Shown here: positions 16,521-26,625 of the stretch, in pieces | Layout: every line of letters begins with the position of its first letter | How positions within the stretch are numbered: the first letter of the stretch is position 1 | DNA from: Spirosoma endophyticum | GTDB taxonomy: Bacteria > Bacteroidota > Bacteroidia > Cytophagales > Spirosomataceae | Direction: 5' to 3' | NCBI RefSeq assembly: GCF_900112365.1 | Contig: NZ_FOLQ01000001.1 | Span: 1,178,001-1,242,000 of the forward strand | DNA: 64,000 nt | Made by a program: the position numbers and the translations under genes | Notes under the pieces: model-generated | Database searches by the model: none | What the model saw: the letters and a program-made list of their open reading frames with translations, nothing else | What the model was told of the DNA's origin: nothing

Positions 16521-18587
16521 ATGTCCCTCGAAAACCCACAACGCTATACCGTCACGGCGGCACTGATCTACGCTAATGGACCGATTCACATCGGCCATAT
16601 TGCTGGTTGCTACCTGCCCGCTGATATCTACGTACGCTACCTCCGTTCAACTGGCAAGGATGTCGCGTTCATCAGCGGCACCGATGAACACGGCGTCCCG
16701 ATCACGATTAAAGCCAAGAAAGAAGGCATCACGCCCAAGGAAGTTGTTGATAAATACTACGGTCAGATTAAACAGGCGTTCAGCGACTTCGGCATCTCGT
16801 TCGATATTTATTCGCGTACCTCAAACCAGATTCACCACGAAACGTCGCAGGAATTTTTTACGAAACTCTACGAAAAAGGCGATTTCATTGAGGAGGTAAC
16901 GGAACAATATTACGATGAGGTCGCCGGGCAGTTTCTGGCTGATCGCTACATTGTGGGCACCTGTCCCGTTTGTGGAAACCCCAACGCCTATGGCGATCAA
17001 TGTGAGCGCTGTGGCACGGCCCTCAGCCCTACCGAACTGATTGAGCCGCATTCGACACTATCAGGCTCCAAGCCGGTTATGCGCTCGACCAAGAACTGGT
17101 TCCTGCCGCTGGATCGGATGCAGCCCGAAATCGAGAACTACGTTAACAGCCATCCCGAGTGGAAAACGAACGTATTCGGGCAGTGCCAATCGTGGCTGAA
17201 AGAAGGGCTACGTCCGCGCGCCATGACCCGCGACCTTGACTGGGGCATCAAGGTTCCCTTGCCAAATGCTGAAGGCAAAGTGCTGTACGTCTGGTTCGAC
17301 GCGCCCATTGGTTATATCTCCATGACCAAAGAATGGGCCGCCGAACAAGGGCGTGATTGGGAATTGTACTGGCGCGATGAGCACACCAAACTGGTGCATT
17401 TCATTGGCAAGGACAACATCGTTTTCCACTGCATCATCTTCCCGGCGATGCTGATGGCCGAAGGCAGTTTCATTCTGGCCGATAACGTACCAGCCAATGA
17501 ATTTATGAACCTGGAAGGCGACAAAATCAGTACGTCGCGCAACTGGGCGGTCTGGCTGCACGAATATCTGGACGAGTTGCCCGGTAAGCAGGACGTGCTA
17601 CGGTACGTGCTGGCGGCCAACGCGCCCGAAACGAAAGACAGTGAATTTACCTGGAAAGATTTTCAGGCCCGAAATAACTCCGAATTGGTGGGAATTCTGG
17701 GCAATTTCATTAACCGGGCGGTTGTGTTAACGCATAAAATGGCCGACGGACACGTACCATTGCTCGGCGAACTCACGGCCTACGATCAACAGGTGCTGGA
17801 CGAACTGGCGCAGTTTCCGGATCGCATTGGGCAATCCATTGGCAATTACAAATTCCGGGAAGCGCTGGTAAGTTTGATGGATCTGGCTCGTCTGGGTAAT
17901 AAATACCTGGCCGAAACGGAGCCGTGGAAAGCCATTAAAACCGATCCGCAGCGAGCGCACACTATCCTGAATATTGCGTTACAGATTACGGCAAACCTGA
18001 GCATTGTTTGTGAACCATTTTTACCGTTCACCGCCGAGAAACTGCGAACTCAACTCAATATTACCGATCATTTCAATTGGACCAATGCGGGCCGGGCTGA
18101 TCTGCTGGTTGAAGGCCACGCGTTAGGAAAAGCCCCAGCCGGGCCGGAAGACCTGATGTTTGCCAAAATTGAAGACGACGAAATCAATAAACAGATTCAG
18201 AAATTACTGAATGCCAAACGAATGAATGAATTAGAGGTCAAGACTGTACCAGAACTACGTAGTGAAATTACGTACGATGATTTTGCCAAAATGGACATCC
18301 GTATCGGTACCATTACCGAAGCCGAACGTGTTCCGAAAAGTGATAAACTGCTAAAACTGAAAGTAGATGATGGGGTGGGGGGGCGGCAGATTCTGAGTGG
18401 TATCGCCAAACATTTCGCTCCGGAAGAAATCATCGGCAAGCAGGTGACTTTCCTGGCGAACCTTGCTCCCCGCAAAATGATGGGGTTCGAGTCGCAGGGT
18501 ATGATTTTGATGGCCGAAGACCGCGACGGCAAACTGGCGCTTATTGCCCCCGGCGATGCTGTCTGGAATGGCGGAACCGTATCGTAA
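16521..18587 (+). CDS. metG: Methionine--tRNA ligase
   Basis: The 688-residue enzyme charges tRNA-Met. It shows the HIGH motif (His23-His26), a zinc-binding insertion with CPVCG and CERCG (about 148-165), the KMSKS equivalent as KISTS (about 335) and an anticodon-binding helical domain. A C-terminal Trbp111/EMAP-type tRNA-binding domain (from about 575, [16 protein letters not shown]) gives the homodimeric long form. KISTS in place of KMSKS is usual for this group as far as I recall. An inverted repeat lies in the leader and a strong hairpin follows. Confidence 0.97.
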   Translation: MSLENPQRYTVTAALIYANGPIHIGHIAGCYLPADIYVRYLRSTGKDVAFISGTDEHGVPITIKAKKEGITPKEVVDKYYGQIKQAFSDFGISFDIYSRTSNQIHHETSQEFFTKLYEKGDFIEEVTEQYYDEVAGQFLADRYIVGTCPVCGNPNAYGDQCERCGTALSPTELIEPHSTLSGSKPVMRSTKNWFLPLDRMQPEIENYVNSHPEWKTNVFGQCQSWLKEGLRPRAMTRDLDWGIKVPLPNAEGKVLYVWFDAPIGYISMTKEWAAEQGRDWELYWRDEHTKLVHFIGKDNIVFHCIIFPAMLMAEGSFILADNVPANEFMNLEGDKISTSRNWAVWLHEYLDELPGKQDVLRYVLAANAPETKDSEFTWKDFQARNNSELVGILGNFINRAVVLTHKMADGHVPLLGELTAYDQQVLDELAQFPDRIGQSIGNYKFREALVSLMDLARLGNKYLAETEPWKAIKTDPQRAHTILNIALQITANLSIVCEPFLPFTAEKLRTQLNITDHFNWTNAGRADLLVEGHALGKAPAGPEDLMFAKIEDDEINKQIQKLLNAKRMNELEVKTVPELRSEITYDDFAKMDIRIGTITEAERVPKSDKLLKLKVDDGVGGRQILSGIAKHFAPEEIIGKQVTFLANLAPRKMMGFESQGMILMAEDRDGKLALIAPGDAVWNGGTVS

Positions 18588-18600
18588 CAGAACCACAGTA

Positions 18601-18650
18601 GTCAAAACAAAGCCGGGCGATTCATTTGGATTGCCCGGCTTTGTTTTGAC
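18601..18650. terminator. Strong bidirectional terminator after metG
   Basis: A perfect 18-bp stem (18601-18618 with 18633-18650) surrounds a 14-base loop. The GC-rich core is flanked by AAAACAAA/TTTGTTTT. The last base overlaps the stop codon of the converging DUF2264 gene. Confidence 0.9.
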
Positions 18651-19909
18651 TACCCCTTAATTGCGTGGTCGGTTGACACATTCTGCCCCGACCATATTTT
18701 TTTAGCCGTCCAATCGGCTGCGGGAGCCGACCAGAACGGGTCCGACACGGGTAAGCCCAACGGCAAAAAAGCAACTGAACATAAGTACAGGCTACCCGTT
18801 GAAATGTACGTTTCGCCAATGGCAGGCTGGTGGCCACAAAGACCAATCTGGAGCCAGCCTTTTGCATCAAACGTAGCCGGTACGTCCATTGTCCGACGAA
18901 TCACGGCCGTTAATGCCGATCGCACCTGCCCAGGTGATAATTCTGGTGGTAAATTTCCCTGCAAAGCAATCTGTGCCAGCAACTGAAACGCCCCGCAACG
19001 ATACGCCAGTGACCGGCCAAAAGCTGCAAATGAGCCATCAGGGTTAATAAGGCGCTCCTGCACGATGGCGTACCGCTGGGCTCGCGTCAGCAAGCCTTCA
19101 TATAAACCTTTTTCAGCTTTACCAGCTTCTGTAAGCGTTTTTACTACGTCCAGCAGCATGGGCTGGATAACGTAGCTGTTGTAATAATCCCAATGAAAAT
19201 CAGATCCGTCGCCATACGCGCCATCACCTTTGTACCAGGCCTGATGCTGTTTAATGGCATAATCCATTCGTACTTCATCAGCAGAGCCGGTATATTTCAA
19301 CAAAGCCGCTTCGACCATCGCCGTGAAAAGCAGCCAGTTACTATAGCCCGGTTTAATGACCCGGCTCGACTGTAACGCTTTCACTACGCTAGCCTGTTCG
19401 GCTGTGCTCAAAGCATGCCATAGCTTCGGCGAACGGACAAGGCCATGCGCCAGAAAAGCGGCATCCACCAACGGCTGCCCACCTTTCGTAAAGTTCAGAT
19501 AATCGGGCGATTGCGGATTAACACCATTGGCAATTGCCTGTCGGGATAAATCCAGATAACGCTGTCGTAAGAGATCTTCCTCTACATTATCGTCGGCGTT
19601 TAATTCCAGCCACGGAGCCAGTCCCGCCAGCGTCCGGCCCAGCGCTTCCAGATGCGACACCGCCAGACGGCTCGCCTGTTGGCCAGGAGCGCACTCAATG
19701 GGCATGGTGGTTTTTAACTTATTCTGTGCCAGTGCCTTCAAAACGGGATCGGCCACTTTCAGTAGCGTTTGTAACCAGTATGCCCGGTCATCATTCGCGG
19801 CTTCACTACGTATAGTCGGATGAGCATCCAGGCTGAATGCAGAATTAGCCTGTAAAGTAACCGGTAGTGCAGCAACTAACCGGGCAAATGTCCGTCGTTT
19901 CATGCTCAT
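18650..19909 (-). CDS. DUF2264 family protein, Tat-like leader
   Basis: The 419-residue protein matches DUF2264, a family with an (alpha/alpha)-barrel look found near carbohydrate-degradation genes. The N-terminus MKRRTFARLVAALPVT has a twin-arginine-like leader, pointing to periplasmic export. A second in-frame ATG two codons in could be the true start. It begins one base after the stop of the Gfo/Idh/MocA gene, so the two form an operon and may act on the same sugar derivative. The substrate is unknown. Confidence 0.85.
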   Translation of the reverse strand: MSMKRRTFARLVAALPVTLQANSAFSLDAHPTIRSEAANDDRAYWLQTLLKVADPVLKALAQNKLKTTMPIECAPGQQASRLAVSHLEALGRTLAGLAPWLELNADDNVEEDLLRQRYLDLSRQAIANGVNPQSPDYLNFTKGGQPLVDAAFLAHGLVRSPKLWHALSTAEQASVVKALQSSRVIKPGYSNWLLFTAMVEAALLKYTGSADEVRMDYAIKQHQAWYKGDGAYGDGSDFHWDYYNSYVIQPMLLDVVKTLTEAGKAEKGLYEGLLTRAQRYAIVQERLINPDGSFAAFGRSLAYRCGAFQLLAQIALQGNLPPELSPGQVRSALTAVIRRTMDVPATFDAKGWLQIGLCGHQPAIGETYISTGSLYLCSVAFLPLGLPVSDPFWSAPAADWTAKKIWSGQNVSTDHAIKG

Positions 19910-19910
19910 C

Positions 19911-21242
19911 TTACACGACGGGTTTCCAACCTTTTTCGTATTCCCGGCTCCACAACTTCATCGCTTCTTTGTCCTGAAGGATGTGGCCATTTGTTGGGTC
20001 TGTATGCAGAATAGAACCGGTACGTTGGGAGATGTTGGCTAAATGACATAACAGAACTGATTTATGTCCTTCGGCAATATCAGCATTAGGTTTGGCCGTT
20101 CCCCGAACGCTTTCGAGAAAATTAGTCAAATGGTAGGCATCCAGGCGTTCACCGCCCGCGCTAATGGTATTGGTGGCGGCATTGGCCGGTTCGTCGTTTT
20201 GTACATCTTTAATTAGTTTGCCGCCTAAGTCCAGGATTTGATAGGCAGGACCACTTTCGGGAGCTGACAAAACGCCTTTATCGCCATAGATCGTAAAGCC
20301 TCGACCGCTTTTTTCGGGACCATATCCCTGACAGCTCAATCCTTCCCACGTAATGGTCGCTTTATTACCAAATTCAAACGACGCCACCTGCGTATCGGGC
20401 GTTTGCCAGTCATCGGTCGTGTAGGCATACCGCCCACCCGAAGACGTGATTTTTGTTGGGAAATCCAGGCCCATCAACCAGCGACAGCAGTCGATTTCGT
20501 GGGTGCCATTGTTGCAGGCCTCACCGGTGCCCCAGTTCCAGAACCAGTGCCAGTTATAGGGTACTACGTTATCCTGATAGCCTTTTCGGGGTGCTGGGCC
20601 TTGCCACAGGTTCCAGTCCAGCGTCGCAGGCACGGCAATCGGTTTGCCGTTCCCAATGGATTTCCGGTTGTTATAATACCAGGCTCGGGCAAAGTACGGC
20701 TTACCAATCGCCCCATCCCGAATAGCCTTATGTGCCTCCTGGAGCGTCGGCCACGACCGGCGCTGGCTACCCATCTGCACAATCCGCTTGTGTTTCCGGG
20801 CAGCCTCCAGCAACCATTCCCCTTCCTGCGGATTATGGCCACAGGGTTTTTCAACGTATACATGCTTACCAGCCGAGCATGCCAGAATAGCGGCAGGGGC
20901 ATGCCAGTGATCAGGCGTGGCAATGGCCACGGCATCAAGGTCTTTCTGTTCCAGCAGTTTGCGTAAATCTTTGATAACCGTTGGTTTTCGCTTCTGCCCC
21001 GCTTTCTCCACAGCCTTCAATCCGTTGGCGATGGCACCATCTTCCACGTCGCAGATATAACCAACTTCAGCACCGGGCAATTTCGAGAAGAGTCCCGCCA
21101 GCCAGCTTCCCCGCGACTGCGTGCCAATCAAGCCAATAATCACCTTTTCACTCGGCGCGTTTCGCCCATAAATCGAAAAGGGTAAAATCTGCGTTGCAAG
21201 GCCGGCAACGGCGGTATTCTGGACAAACTCTCGGCGATTCAT
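19911..21242 (-). CDS. Gfo/Idh/MocA family oxidoreductase, exported
   Basis: The 443-residue NAD(P)-dependent oxidoreductase has a twin-arginine leader (NRREFVQNTAVAGLA), the Rossmann start KVIIGLIGTQSRGSW and the conserved EKPCGHNPQEGEWL stretch with the family's lysine. The large Bacteroidota group of exported Gfo/Idh proteins acts on sugars or cyclitols and includes glycosidases of the GH109 type, so oxidation or glycosidic cleavage is possible. It is first in an operon with DUF2264. The 203-bp spacer to the divergent ABC exporter shows no clear promoter motif. Confidence 0.9.
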   Translation of the reverse strand: MNRREFVQNTAVAGLATQILPFSIYGRNAPSEKVIIGLIGTQSRGSWLAGLFSKLPGAEVGYICDVEDGAIANGLKAVEKAGQKRKPTVIKDLRKLLEQKDLDAVAIATPDHWHAPAAILACSAGKHVYVEKPCGHNPQEGEWLLEAARKHKRIVQMGSQRRSWPTLQEAHKAIRDGAIGKPYFARAWYYNNRKSIGNGKPIAVPATLDWNLWQGPAPRKGYQDNVVPYNWHWFWNWGTGEACNNGTHEIDCCRWLMGLDFPTKITSSGGRYAYTTDDWQTPDTQVASFEFGNKATITWEGLSCQGYGPEKSGRGFTIYGDKGVLSAPESGPAYQILDLGGKLIKDVQNDEPANAATNTISAGGERLDAYHLTNFLESVRGTAKPNADIAEGHKSVLLCHLANISQRTGSILHTDPTNGHILQDKEAMKLWSREYEKGWKPVV

Positions 21243-21445
21243 GGCGATGGTTATGCAGGTGATTACGCAAGAAAGCGACTACGAGCGACATTTTTACTCA
21301 ATACGTTGTCTGGCTGGTTCAGGAAACGGCCCACCGCAGAGGCAGCCTGGAGCAAGCTATATGTTATCGTCGACAAGACAAAAACTGAAACGTTCGGCTT
21401 AAAAACACTGTTACACTTCTGAACTCGCCATTATTAAGTTTCCCC

Positions 21446-23206
21446 GTGAACGAAGAACAAAAAAGCGGCCGAATTTTCGATCTGGCCATCCTCCGACGGC
21501 TCTATGCGTTTGTAAAGCCTTATCAGGCACGCTTTTATTCCCTAATCGGCATCATTTTGTTGTCGGCCTGTCTGGCGCCGTTGGCCCCTTTGCTCATTCG
21601 CTATACTATTGATAATGTTATTGCGCAGGGCGATTATAAGCAGCTTACACAGATGTTGATCGTGATGATTGGTGTTCTGGTGGTACAAGCGATTGTGCAG
21701 TTTTCCAATACGTATCTGTCGGGATGGCTGGGTCAGTACGTTATCCGCGATATTCGGGTACAGTTATACCAAAAGATTCTTCATCTCCGGCTTAAATTTT
21801 TCGATAATACACCTATCGGCCGCCTGGTGACCCGTTCCATTTCGGATGTGGAAACGCTGGCTGATGTGTTCAGTGAAGGCATGGCCGCCATTGCGGGCGA
21901 CATCCTGCAATTGATCCTGATTATCGGTGTGATGTTTTATACCGACTGGAGATTAGCCGCTATCAGTCTGTCCACGATTCCGCTAATGCTGTTCAGTACG
22001 TATGTTTTTAAGGAAAAGATCAAAAAATCGTTCAATGAAGTACGCACGGCGGTAGCAAATCTGAACTCGTTTGTGCAGGAGCATATCACGGGCATGAACA
22101 TCGTCCAGATATTTGGCAGCGAAAAAATTGAAGCCGAGAAGTTCCGACTTATAAATGACGAGCATCGCCAGGCCAACATCCGTTCCATCTGGTATTATTC
22201 GGTCTATTACCCCGTTGCCGATATTATTTCTGCCGTTGCCGTTGGTTTAGTCGTTTGGTACGGTGCCAAGCAGATCGTCAATTCCGACGTTACCTTCGGT
22301 ACTGTCACGGCGTTTGTTATGTTCATCAACCTGTTTTTCCGCCCCATTCGGATGCTGGCTGACCGGTTCAACACGCTCCAGATGGGCATCGTCAGCACCG
22401 ACCGGATTCTGAAGTTGCTGGATAGTGACGAATTTACGGTTAACAACGGCACGTTCGCACCAACGGCGATCAAAGGAGAAGTTGAATTTAAGAACGTTTG
22501 GTTCGCTTATAACAACGAAGACTGGGTACTTCGCGACATTTCCTTCAAAGCGAAAGCAGGCGAAACCGTTGCCTTCGTAGGGGCAACCGGCGCGGGCAAA
22601 TCGTCCATCATTAACCTGTTAAGCCGGTTCTACGATATTAACAAAGGTGAAATTGAGATTGATGGGATCGATGTTCACGAGTATGAACTCGGCCATCTTC
22701 GCCGAAATATTGGTGTTGTTCTGCAAGACGTTTTTCTCTTTTCAGACACCATCGAGAACAACATTACCCTGGGCGACAAGAGCATTAGCCGGGAGACAAT
22801 CGTGGAAGCGGCCAGACTGGTTGGTGTTCACGACTTCATTGAGCGATTGCCGGGTGGCTATGAGTACAACGTAATGGAACGTGGTTCAACGCTTTCGGTT
22901 GGACAACGGCAGTTGATTTCGTTCGTACGAGCGATGGTACAGAACCCTAAGATTATTGTCCTCGATGAAGCGACCTCATCGGTCGATACAGAAACCGAGG
23001 AAATGATTCAGGATGCCATCAGCAAGCTCATGAAGGGACGTACCGCCGTCGTGATTGCCCACCGCTTATCAACGATTCAAAAAGCCAACAACATCATCGT
23101 CGTTGACAAAGGACGTATCGTTGAGCAAGGCAATCATGAAGAATTGCTCCAACAGGAGGGCTTTTACGCCAACCTCTACCGAATGCAGTATAAGGAAATG
23201 GTGTAA
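21446..23206 (+). CDS. ABC transporter, fused membrane and ATPase domains (MsbA-like)
   Basis: The 586-residue half-transporter has six membrane helices (about 25-320) and an ATPase domain: Walker A GATGAGKSS, signature LSVGQRQL, Walker B IIVLDEATSSVD and switch histidine in IAHRLS. It would work as a dimer exporting lipid, drug or peptide. MsbA/MdlB-type exporters are the nearest relatives, but the substrate cannot be read from sequence. Translation starts at GTG, giving MNEEQKSGRIFDL; there is no nearby ATG. It converges with a small gene whose stop is 6 bp away. Confidence 0.93.
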   Translation: MNEEQKSGRIFDLAILRRLYAFVKPYQARFYSLIGIILLSACLAPLAPLLIRYTIDNVIAQGDYKQLTQMLIVMIGVLVVQAIVQFSNTYLSGWLGQYVIRDIRVQLYQKILHLRLKFFDNTPIGRLVTRSISDVETLADVFSEGMAAIAGDILQLILIIGVMFYTDWRLAAISLSTIPLMLFSTYVFKEKIKKSFNEVRTAVANLNSFVQEHITGMNIVQIFGSEKIEAEKFRLINDEHRQANIRSIWYYSVYYPVADIISAVAVGLVVWYGAKQIVNSDVTFGTVTAFVMFINLFFRPIRMLADRFNTLQMGIVSTDRILKLLDSDEFTVNNGTFAPTAIKGEVEFKNVWFAYNNEDWVLRDISFKAKAGETVAFVGATGAGKSSIINLLSRFYDINKGEIEIDGIDVHEYELGHLRRNIGVVLQDVFLFSDTIENNITLGDKSISRETIVEAARLVGVHDFIERLPGGYEYNVMERGSTLSVGQRQLISFVRAMVQNPKIIVLDEATSSVDTETEEMIQDAISKLMKGRTAVVIAHRLSTIQKANNIIVVDKGRIVEQGNHEELLQQEGFYANLYRMQYKEMV

Positions 23207-23212
23207 ACCCGT

Positions 23213-23563
23213 TTACTTACCGAAAATTCGTTCCTCTTCTTCGGGTCCGGCTCCAGATGTACCTTCTGTAATCACATCGTGACCGGAAACATTGGGTTTC
23301 TCATTCATCGGGCCGGGGCCAGTGCCATCAAGGGCATAAGCAATCGAATCAGCTAAATTGTCGGGAGCTAATTTAGCCGGGGTATCTTCGGATGGATGTT
23401 CCTCTTTCCTGACGGATTCAGGATATTGCTCTCCAGCCTCTTGGTTGATTACTTCCTCATCGGCATTCGGATCGTTTTCCATACCGGTTGGCACCGCACC
23501 GGCGGACCGACGATTGGAACCGCTGCTGGTCAATTCGCTGGAATCAGGGCTGAAATATCGCAT
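23213..23563 (-). CDS. Small acidic, disordered protein of unknown function
   Basis: The 116-residue product is rich in Ser, Pro, Glu and Gly, with almost no hydrophobic core and a strongly acidic end (GPEEEERIFGK). There is no signal peptide. I chose the ATG at 23563 over an in-frame GTG eight codons upstream. The steady lack of stops opposite the ABC transporter end and the family-like start MRYFSPDSS suggest a real gene, but no function can be assigned. Confidence 0.5.
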   Translation of the reverse strand: MRYFSPDSSELTSSGSNRRSAGAVPTGMENDPNADEEVINQEAGEQYPESVRKEEHPSEDTPAKLAPDNLADSIAYALDGTGPGPMNEKPNVSGHDVITEGTSGAGPEEEERIFGK

Positions 23564-23663
23564 AGTTATCGATGCGTTTGATTTCACCTATAACTGATAC
23601 GGTGGCTCAGCTGTTTGAAAAAGTCTGCACAGCCGTTCATTGGCAAGCTGACTCTGACAAAAC

Positions 23664-23897
23664 TCACAAGGTGACTATACCTACTTTTACCGCCCATAGA
23701 GCCAGGACAACCCGACTTTTTAGATTAAGACGTATAAAAAGATTTTCTCGATAGCCATCCACCGTACGCGGGCTGACGCACATGCGATCGGCAATTTGTG
23801 CGTATGTCAATTCGGAACATGCCAACTGAAGAAATTGGCGTTCGCGCTGATTTAATGGGATTGTGTTTTGAGGAAGAGTGGCAGTAAACTGATTCAT
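23664..23897 (-). CDS. Stand-alone LuxR-type HTH protein
   Basis: The 77-residue protein consists of little more than a GerE/LuxR DNA-binding domain: LNQRERQFLQLACSELTYAQ, then IADRMCVSPRTVDGYRENLF and a dimerisation helix. There is no receiver or ligand-binding domain. The helix-turn-helix is complete, so it is not obviously a broken gene; it could be a natural small regulator or the remnant of a NarL-type regulator. It is divergent from the TPR kinase at 24180, with a 282-bp spacer that contains a perfect palindrome (24055-24068) and a repeated element. Confidence 0.75.
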   Translation of the reverse strand: MNQFTATLPQNTIPLNQRERQFLQLACSELTYAQIADRMCVSPRTVDGYRENLFIRLNLKSRVVLALWAVKVGIVTL

Positions 23898-24054
23898 GAA
23901 ACAAAGAAGGTTAATTGTTCATAATAGATTAGTCATAATTGCTAGGTGGTAACAATAAGTAACTTATATCTTCAATATTAGAGCATTATTAAGGTGGTGT
24001 GGATAGAAATAGAATCGTGTTACAATTCGATAAGCAGTTGCTTACACATGTCAA

Positions 24055-24068
24055 AGGTCTATAGACCT
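24055..24068. promoter_or_regulatory. Perfect palindrome AGGTCTATAGACCT
   Basis: A 14-bp uninterrupted palindrome lies 112 bp before the kinase start, in the divergent spacer with the LuxR-type HTH gene. Dimeric HTH proteins bind such dyads, so it is a candidate operator. Confidence 0.45.
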
Positions 24069-24079
24069 GGATTATTTGC

Positions 24080-24125
24080 AAATCCCTGATTATGACTATT
24101 TTGCATCCTGTAATTTAAGGATATT
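24080..24125 (+). repeat. 46-bp element, copy 1 (before the TPR kinase)
   Basis: This stretch matches 27481-27526 at 37 of 46 positions in the same orientation. The best shared part is GCATCCT(G/A)TAATTTAAGGA. It ends 54 bp before the kinase ATG, a place suitable for a promoter or activator site. Confidence 0.6.
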
Positions 24126-24179
24126 CGCCGTTGGGAAATAAAATTAGACTACGTAAGTTTGTCTAAAATCCGCACGCCC

Positions 24180-26171
24180 ATGAAAAAACTGCTACTCTTT
24201 TTATGCTTATTAGCGCAGATAGGTTTTTCTCAGACAAGTCGGATCGATAGCCTGAAACGGGAGCTAAGAATACTGGATAAGCAACCAAATGGATATAGCA
24301 AGGACACGTTGCAATTCAAAATTCTGAAGGCTATTATGAGAGATTATGCTGATGTGAACATCGATTCTTCATCTCACTATAATACGCTGATAATTGAACT
24401 ATGTAGCAATCCGAAACTCCAGAAAGAACTCATTTATGCCTATCAGTTTGCGGGTTATCTCTTTCAGGTACGGGGTGATTATTCTCAAAGTATACTGTAT
24501 CACTACAAGGCTCTTCCACTCGCTGAAAAATTGAGACAGTATACCCGCGTGGCGGCATCACTTGGGTGGTTGGCCCATGCCTATACCAGCCTTAAAGACT
24601 ATGCGAAGGCAGAAAAACTTTCTCAACAGGGATTAACGGTTCTTAAACAACACCCGGATACGTATGATGCGTATGTTCACGCAACAATTCTGAATGTACT
24701 GGGGGCTATGTATCGGGGCCAAAGTAAATTCACAAATGCACTGAAAGTTAATCAGGAGATGTATGAGTTGTCAAGACGTCATCATGTGTTGTGGTATGAA
24801 GCCCAGGGCTTACATACGATCGGATGGGACTACATGGAAATGGGCAATAGAACTAAACCACTCGACTATTACCAAAGCGCATTAGTTCTAGCCCGCAAAA
24901 TAGGTAGTGCCGATTTAGAAGAAAGTATTTTGCTTCATATCGCTGATGTGTACATCCAGCAGAAAAAATGGTCAAAGGCTTTAAAGTATTGTAATTGGGC
25001 TAGACAAACAGCCATCCATTTAAAAAATAGTAGCATAGTCGCGGAAGCCGACGAAAAGCTTTATACTATTTTTAAGCAGCTTAATGAACCAGCCAAAGCC
25101 CTGAAAGCCTACGAAGACTTTGTCATACTAAGGGACAGTTTGTCGAAAGAGAAGACTCAACAACGTATTGAAATGTTACAGGCTCAGTATGACAATGTAC
25201 AGAAAACAAACGCGTTGCAAAATGAGCGAGTGAAACGACTGGCTGAGAAAAATCGGAATCAGCAATTGGCGCAGACGCGGAATGGGCTATTTATCGGTAT
25301 GATAGTGATATTGCTCATCACAGCTTTACTCGTTTGGAACAACAGACGACTACAAGCCAAGAACCGGAAAATTGACCAGCAGAGAGCCTTACTCGAAAGC
25401 GCCAGGAAGCAGCTTACCAATATTAATAAAACCCTGGAAACAAGAGTACAGGAGCGTACGGAAGAACTTCTTAATGCAAATAAAGAACTGATTCAAACAA
25501 ATGAGAGAATAAAAGCCGCTCTTTTTAAAGGTCAAACGATTGAGCGTAAGCGTGTGGCTCTTGAGCTTCATGATAATTTGAGCAGTTTGCTCAGCGCGGT
25601 GAACATGAGCATCCAATCGATTAATCCGCAGAACCTGTCGGAGCCAGAGCAATCCGTCTATCGAAATGTAAAACTTCTCATTCAAAACGCTTATGCGGAA
25701 GTACGAAATATTTCGCATAATATTCTACCCGCCGAACTTGAGCGGGAAGGGCTGGCGGCTACGTTGGCTACACTGATAAACCGACTGAATCAGAATTCAG
25801 CTTTGGTGTTTTCACTCACAGTAACTAGCCTACAGGAACGATTGCCGATAGAAATCGAATTCAATGTGTACAGCATTATACTGGAATTAATTAACAACGT
25901 CATCAAACACGCGAAAGCTACTACTGTCGGCATACGTATTTTCCGGACCGACATAGGTGTCAACCTATCCGTTACAGACGATGGCGTGGGTATGAGCTTA
26001 AACCGTGGTGCACAGGGCATTGGCCTTCAAAATATTCAGACTCGCCTGGACTCCCTTGGTGGAACATTTGACATTATGATGCCAGCAGAAAAAGGTACTC
26101 GTATGGTCATAAAAATCCCCATTGAAACGGTTCATGTCAATGGGGATGTAAGCTCTTCAGTAATAGGTTAG
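24180..26171 (+). CDS. TPR-containing sensor histidine kinase (HisKA_3 type)
   Basis: The 663-residue protein has a signal peptide (MKKLLLFLCLLAQIGFSQ), TPR repeats (about 60-320), a coiled coil, one membrane helix (about 367-387, GLFIGMIVILLITALLVW), a second coiled coil and a NarX/DegS-type kinase core. His464 in ALELHDNLSSLL is the phospho-acceptor. The ATPase part has ELINNVIKHA, DDGVGM and GIGLQNIQTRL. An in-frame TTG at 24159 was rejected because the signal peptide begins at this ATG. The cognate regulator is almost surely the NarL-type protein encoded convergently at 26626-27267. Confidence 0.92.
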   Translation: MKKLLLFLCLLAQIGFSQTSRIDSLKRELRILDKQPNGYSKDTLQFKILKAIMRDYADVNIDSSSHYNTLIIELCSNPKLQKELIYAYQFAGYLFQVRGDYSQSILYHYKALPLAEKLRQYTRVAASLGWLAHAYTSLKDYAKAEKLSQQGLTVLKQHPDTYDAYVHATILNVLGAMYRGQSKFTNALKVNQEMYELSRRHHVLWYEAQGLHTIGWDYMEMGNRTKPLDYYQSALVLARKIGSADLEESILLHIADVYIQQKKWSKALKYCNWARQTAIHLKNSSIVAEADEKLYTIFKQLNEPAKALKAYEDFVILRDSLSKEKTQQRIEMLQAQYDNVQKTNALQNERVKRLAEKNRNQQLAQTRNGLFIGMIVILLITALLVWNNRRLQAKNRKIDQQRALLESARKQLTNINKTLETRVQERTEELLNANKELIQTNERIKAALFKGQTIERKRVALELHDNLSSLLSAVNMSIQSINPQNLSEPEQSVYRNVKLLIQNAYAEVRNISHNILPAELEREGLAATLATLINRLNQNSALVFSLTVTSLQERLPIEIEFNVYSIILELINNVIKHAKATTVGIRIFRTDIGVNLSVTDDGVGMSLNRGAQGIGLQNIQTRLDSLGGTFDIMMPAEKGTRMVIKIPIETVHVNGDVSSSVIG

Positions 26172-26183
26172 TAACCGAACCGG

Positions 26184-26591
26184 TTAGTTGGTCCCTGATC
26201 CACTACCCGTTGGCGGGCCCGTTGACGTCATGTTCGGCATGTTTACTGGTGTTTTAGTAATCTCATTATAGGTAGTAGGGAAGAAACCTGTCAACTCTCC
26301 GTTTTCATATTTGGCCTTATCACACTCGATAATCAAATCCAAAAACAAGGGTTTTATTACTTTAGTATTTTCCTCAATGATGGGAAGTAGGTTTATTGGT
26401 GGTTTACGTTTTCCTGATTCATCCAGAAAGGCAACCTGAACGGTATCTCCCTCTATTATAATGTGTGCAGGACCTTGTAATAAAATATATACATCTGTAT
26501 CTTCTTCAGCTACAAGCGCCTGTCTACCAGGAGATTCCTCGGCAGTTGATAATTTCGATTTAGCATCATCAGAGGGGGATTGGGTCTCCAT
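26184..26591 (-). CDS. Small protein of unknown function after the response regulator
   Basis: The 135-residue product is hydrophilic with one compact beta-rich region (VYILLQGPAHIIIEGDTVQV) and a Pro/Gly/Ser-rich end. The ATG at 26591 lies 34 bp after the regulator's stop. An in-frame start at 26651 would overlap the regulator and add a hydrophobic leader (FRLFNQIILFLINAQ), so an exported form cannot be excluded. It sits in the gap where kinase and regulator converge and ends 12 bp from the kinase stop. I recognise no family. Confidence 0.5.
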   Translation of the reverse strand: METQSPSDDAKSKLSTAEESPGRQALVAEEDTDVYILLQGPAHIIIEGDTVQVAFLDESGKRKPPINLLPIIEENTKVIKPLFLDLIIECDKAKYENGELTGFFPTTYNEITKTPVNMPNMTSTGPPTGSGSGTN

Positions 26592-26625
26592 TGTTTGAGC
26601 ATTGATTAAAAATAAAATGATTTGG

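Noticed and set aside
16521..18587. KISTS in place of KMSKS in methionyl-tRNA synthetase
   Set aside because: As far as I recall this is the usual form in Bacteroidota MetG, so it is not an anomaly of this strain.
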